Positions 63,670 through 64,000 of a stretch of 64,000 bases of DNA are shown here, in pieces. This DNA is from Tundrisphaera lichenicola (GTDB lineage: Bacteria; Planctomycetota; Planctomycetia; Isosphaerales; Isosphaeraceae), in the NCBI RefSeq assembly GCF_051175385.1, contig NZ_CP195106.1, positions 4,774,001-4,838,000 of the forward strand, read 5' to 3'. Numbering within the stretch: position 1 is the stretch's first letter; every line of letters starts with the position of its first letter. The notes under the pieces were generated by a model that was not told the DNA's origin, did no database searches, and worked only from the letters and a program-made list of their open reading frames with translations. A program made the translations under genes and the position numbers.

Positions 63670-64000
63670 TCAGAGTAACTCTCGAATCGGTTCCCCTTCA
63701 GAGAGAATCGCGGCCGGTCTCCCGGTTGTATCGAGGAACTCTGCCCGATCATCAGTCCCTAGATGTCGGTAGATCGTAGCCAGGAGAACCTTCGGCGTTA
63801 AAGGGAGATCCGAGGGGTATTCTCCTCGACGGTTCGTCGATCCGATCACCTGGCCCATTTTGAGCCCCCCACGGCGGATCAGGGCGGATTGAGCGGAAGG
63901 CCAATGATCCCGTCCGAACAGGCCATCAGCCCGAGTCAGCCGGGGCGTTCGTCCAAACTCGCCGACCGTCACGATTATTATTTTTCGATCCGGTCCTCGG
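63670..64000 (-). CDS. DUF1501 protein, C-terminal part (cut by window edge)
   Basis: The frame runs in from the right edge as GPDRKIIIVTVGEFGRTPRL and continues with DGLFGRDHWPSAQSALI, GGLKMGQVIGSTNRRGEYPSD and YRHLGTDDRAEFLDTTGRP. This is the last third of a DUF1501 protein, comparable to the end of the gene at 50018-51448 (VIIAGEFGRTPRIG). The start and Tat signal lie outside the window. It is the fourth DUF1501 gene seen here. Confidence 0.88.
   Translation of the reverse strand, partial: RGPDRKIIIVTVGEFGRTPRLTRADGLFGRDHWPSAQSALIRRGGLKMGQVIGSTNRRGEYPSDLPLTPKVLLATIYRHLGTDDRAEFLDTTGRPAAILSEGEPIRELL

Overview
The window reads as a chromosomal piece of a planctomycete, most likely family Isosphaeraceae. 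The evidence is gene content: four DUF1501 proteins, two giant PSCyt1/DUF1549/DUF1553 (PSD1) proteins, a formylglycine-type sulfatase, a Tat-exported Gfo/Idh/MocA protein, TPR proteins and high GC with strong third-position bias. The genus-level placement is inference. No rRNA, intact tRNA, CRISPR array or phage module was seen.

Layout. 0-5 kb: two minus-strand TPR proteins, one carrying seven CxxCH haem sites, then a gene-poor stretch with a tRNA-resembling folded segment and a small membrane protein. 5-8 kb: an exported arylsulfatase and a Tat-exported oxidoreductase. 8.5-15.3 kb: two membrane enzymes of the alkaline-phosphatase superfamily with Thr, not Cys, at the nucleophile position flank a small membrane protein and a type I phosphodiesterase-like protein. 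15.2-24.6 kb: a minus-strand run of two PSD1-DUF1501 pairs. 24.8-26.2 kb: a winged-helix AAA ATPase. 26.2-27.7 kb: an IS701-type element. 27.7-32.7 kb: exported proteins (TlpA-like, NTF2-like, Gly-rich/TPR). 32.8-34.3 kb: an ISKra4-type element with clean target duplication. 34.5 kb: a Gly-rich RRM protein. 35.2-36.4 kb: decayed transposase and group II intron reverse transcriptase. 36.7-38.7 kb: an S9 peptidase. 38.8-47.8 kb: a TetR-MFP-RND-RND efflux operon. 48-55.6 kb: redox and repair genes (thioredoxin-TPR, MsrB, MsrA), a PHA-type protein, an aminotransferase and an M29 aminopeptidase. 56-64 kb: small, membrane and housekeeping genes including glycyl-tRNA synthetase, ending in a DUF1501 gene cut by the window edge.

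The strongest non-routine signals are: a 407-bp stretch of perfect identity between two otherwise diverged RND pump genes, best explained by gene conversion; two IS elements with readable ends, target duplications and frameshift signals; a perfect 16-bp palindrome upstream of the TetR gene; and the paired 5-TM/Thr enzymes. I found no clearly new defence or biosynthetic system. Functional claims for DUF1501/PSD1 proteins, the Thr-type enzymes and the AAA ATPase are family-level only.
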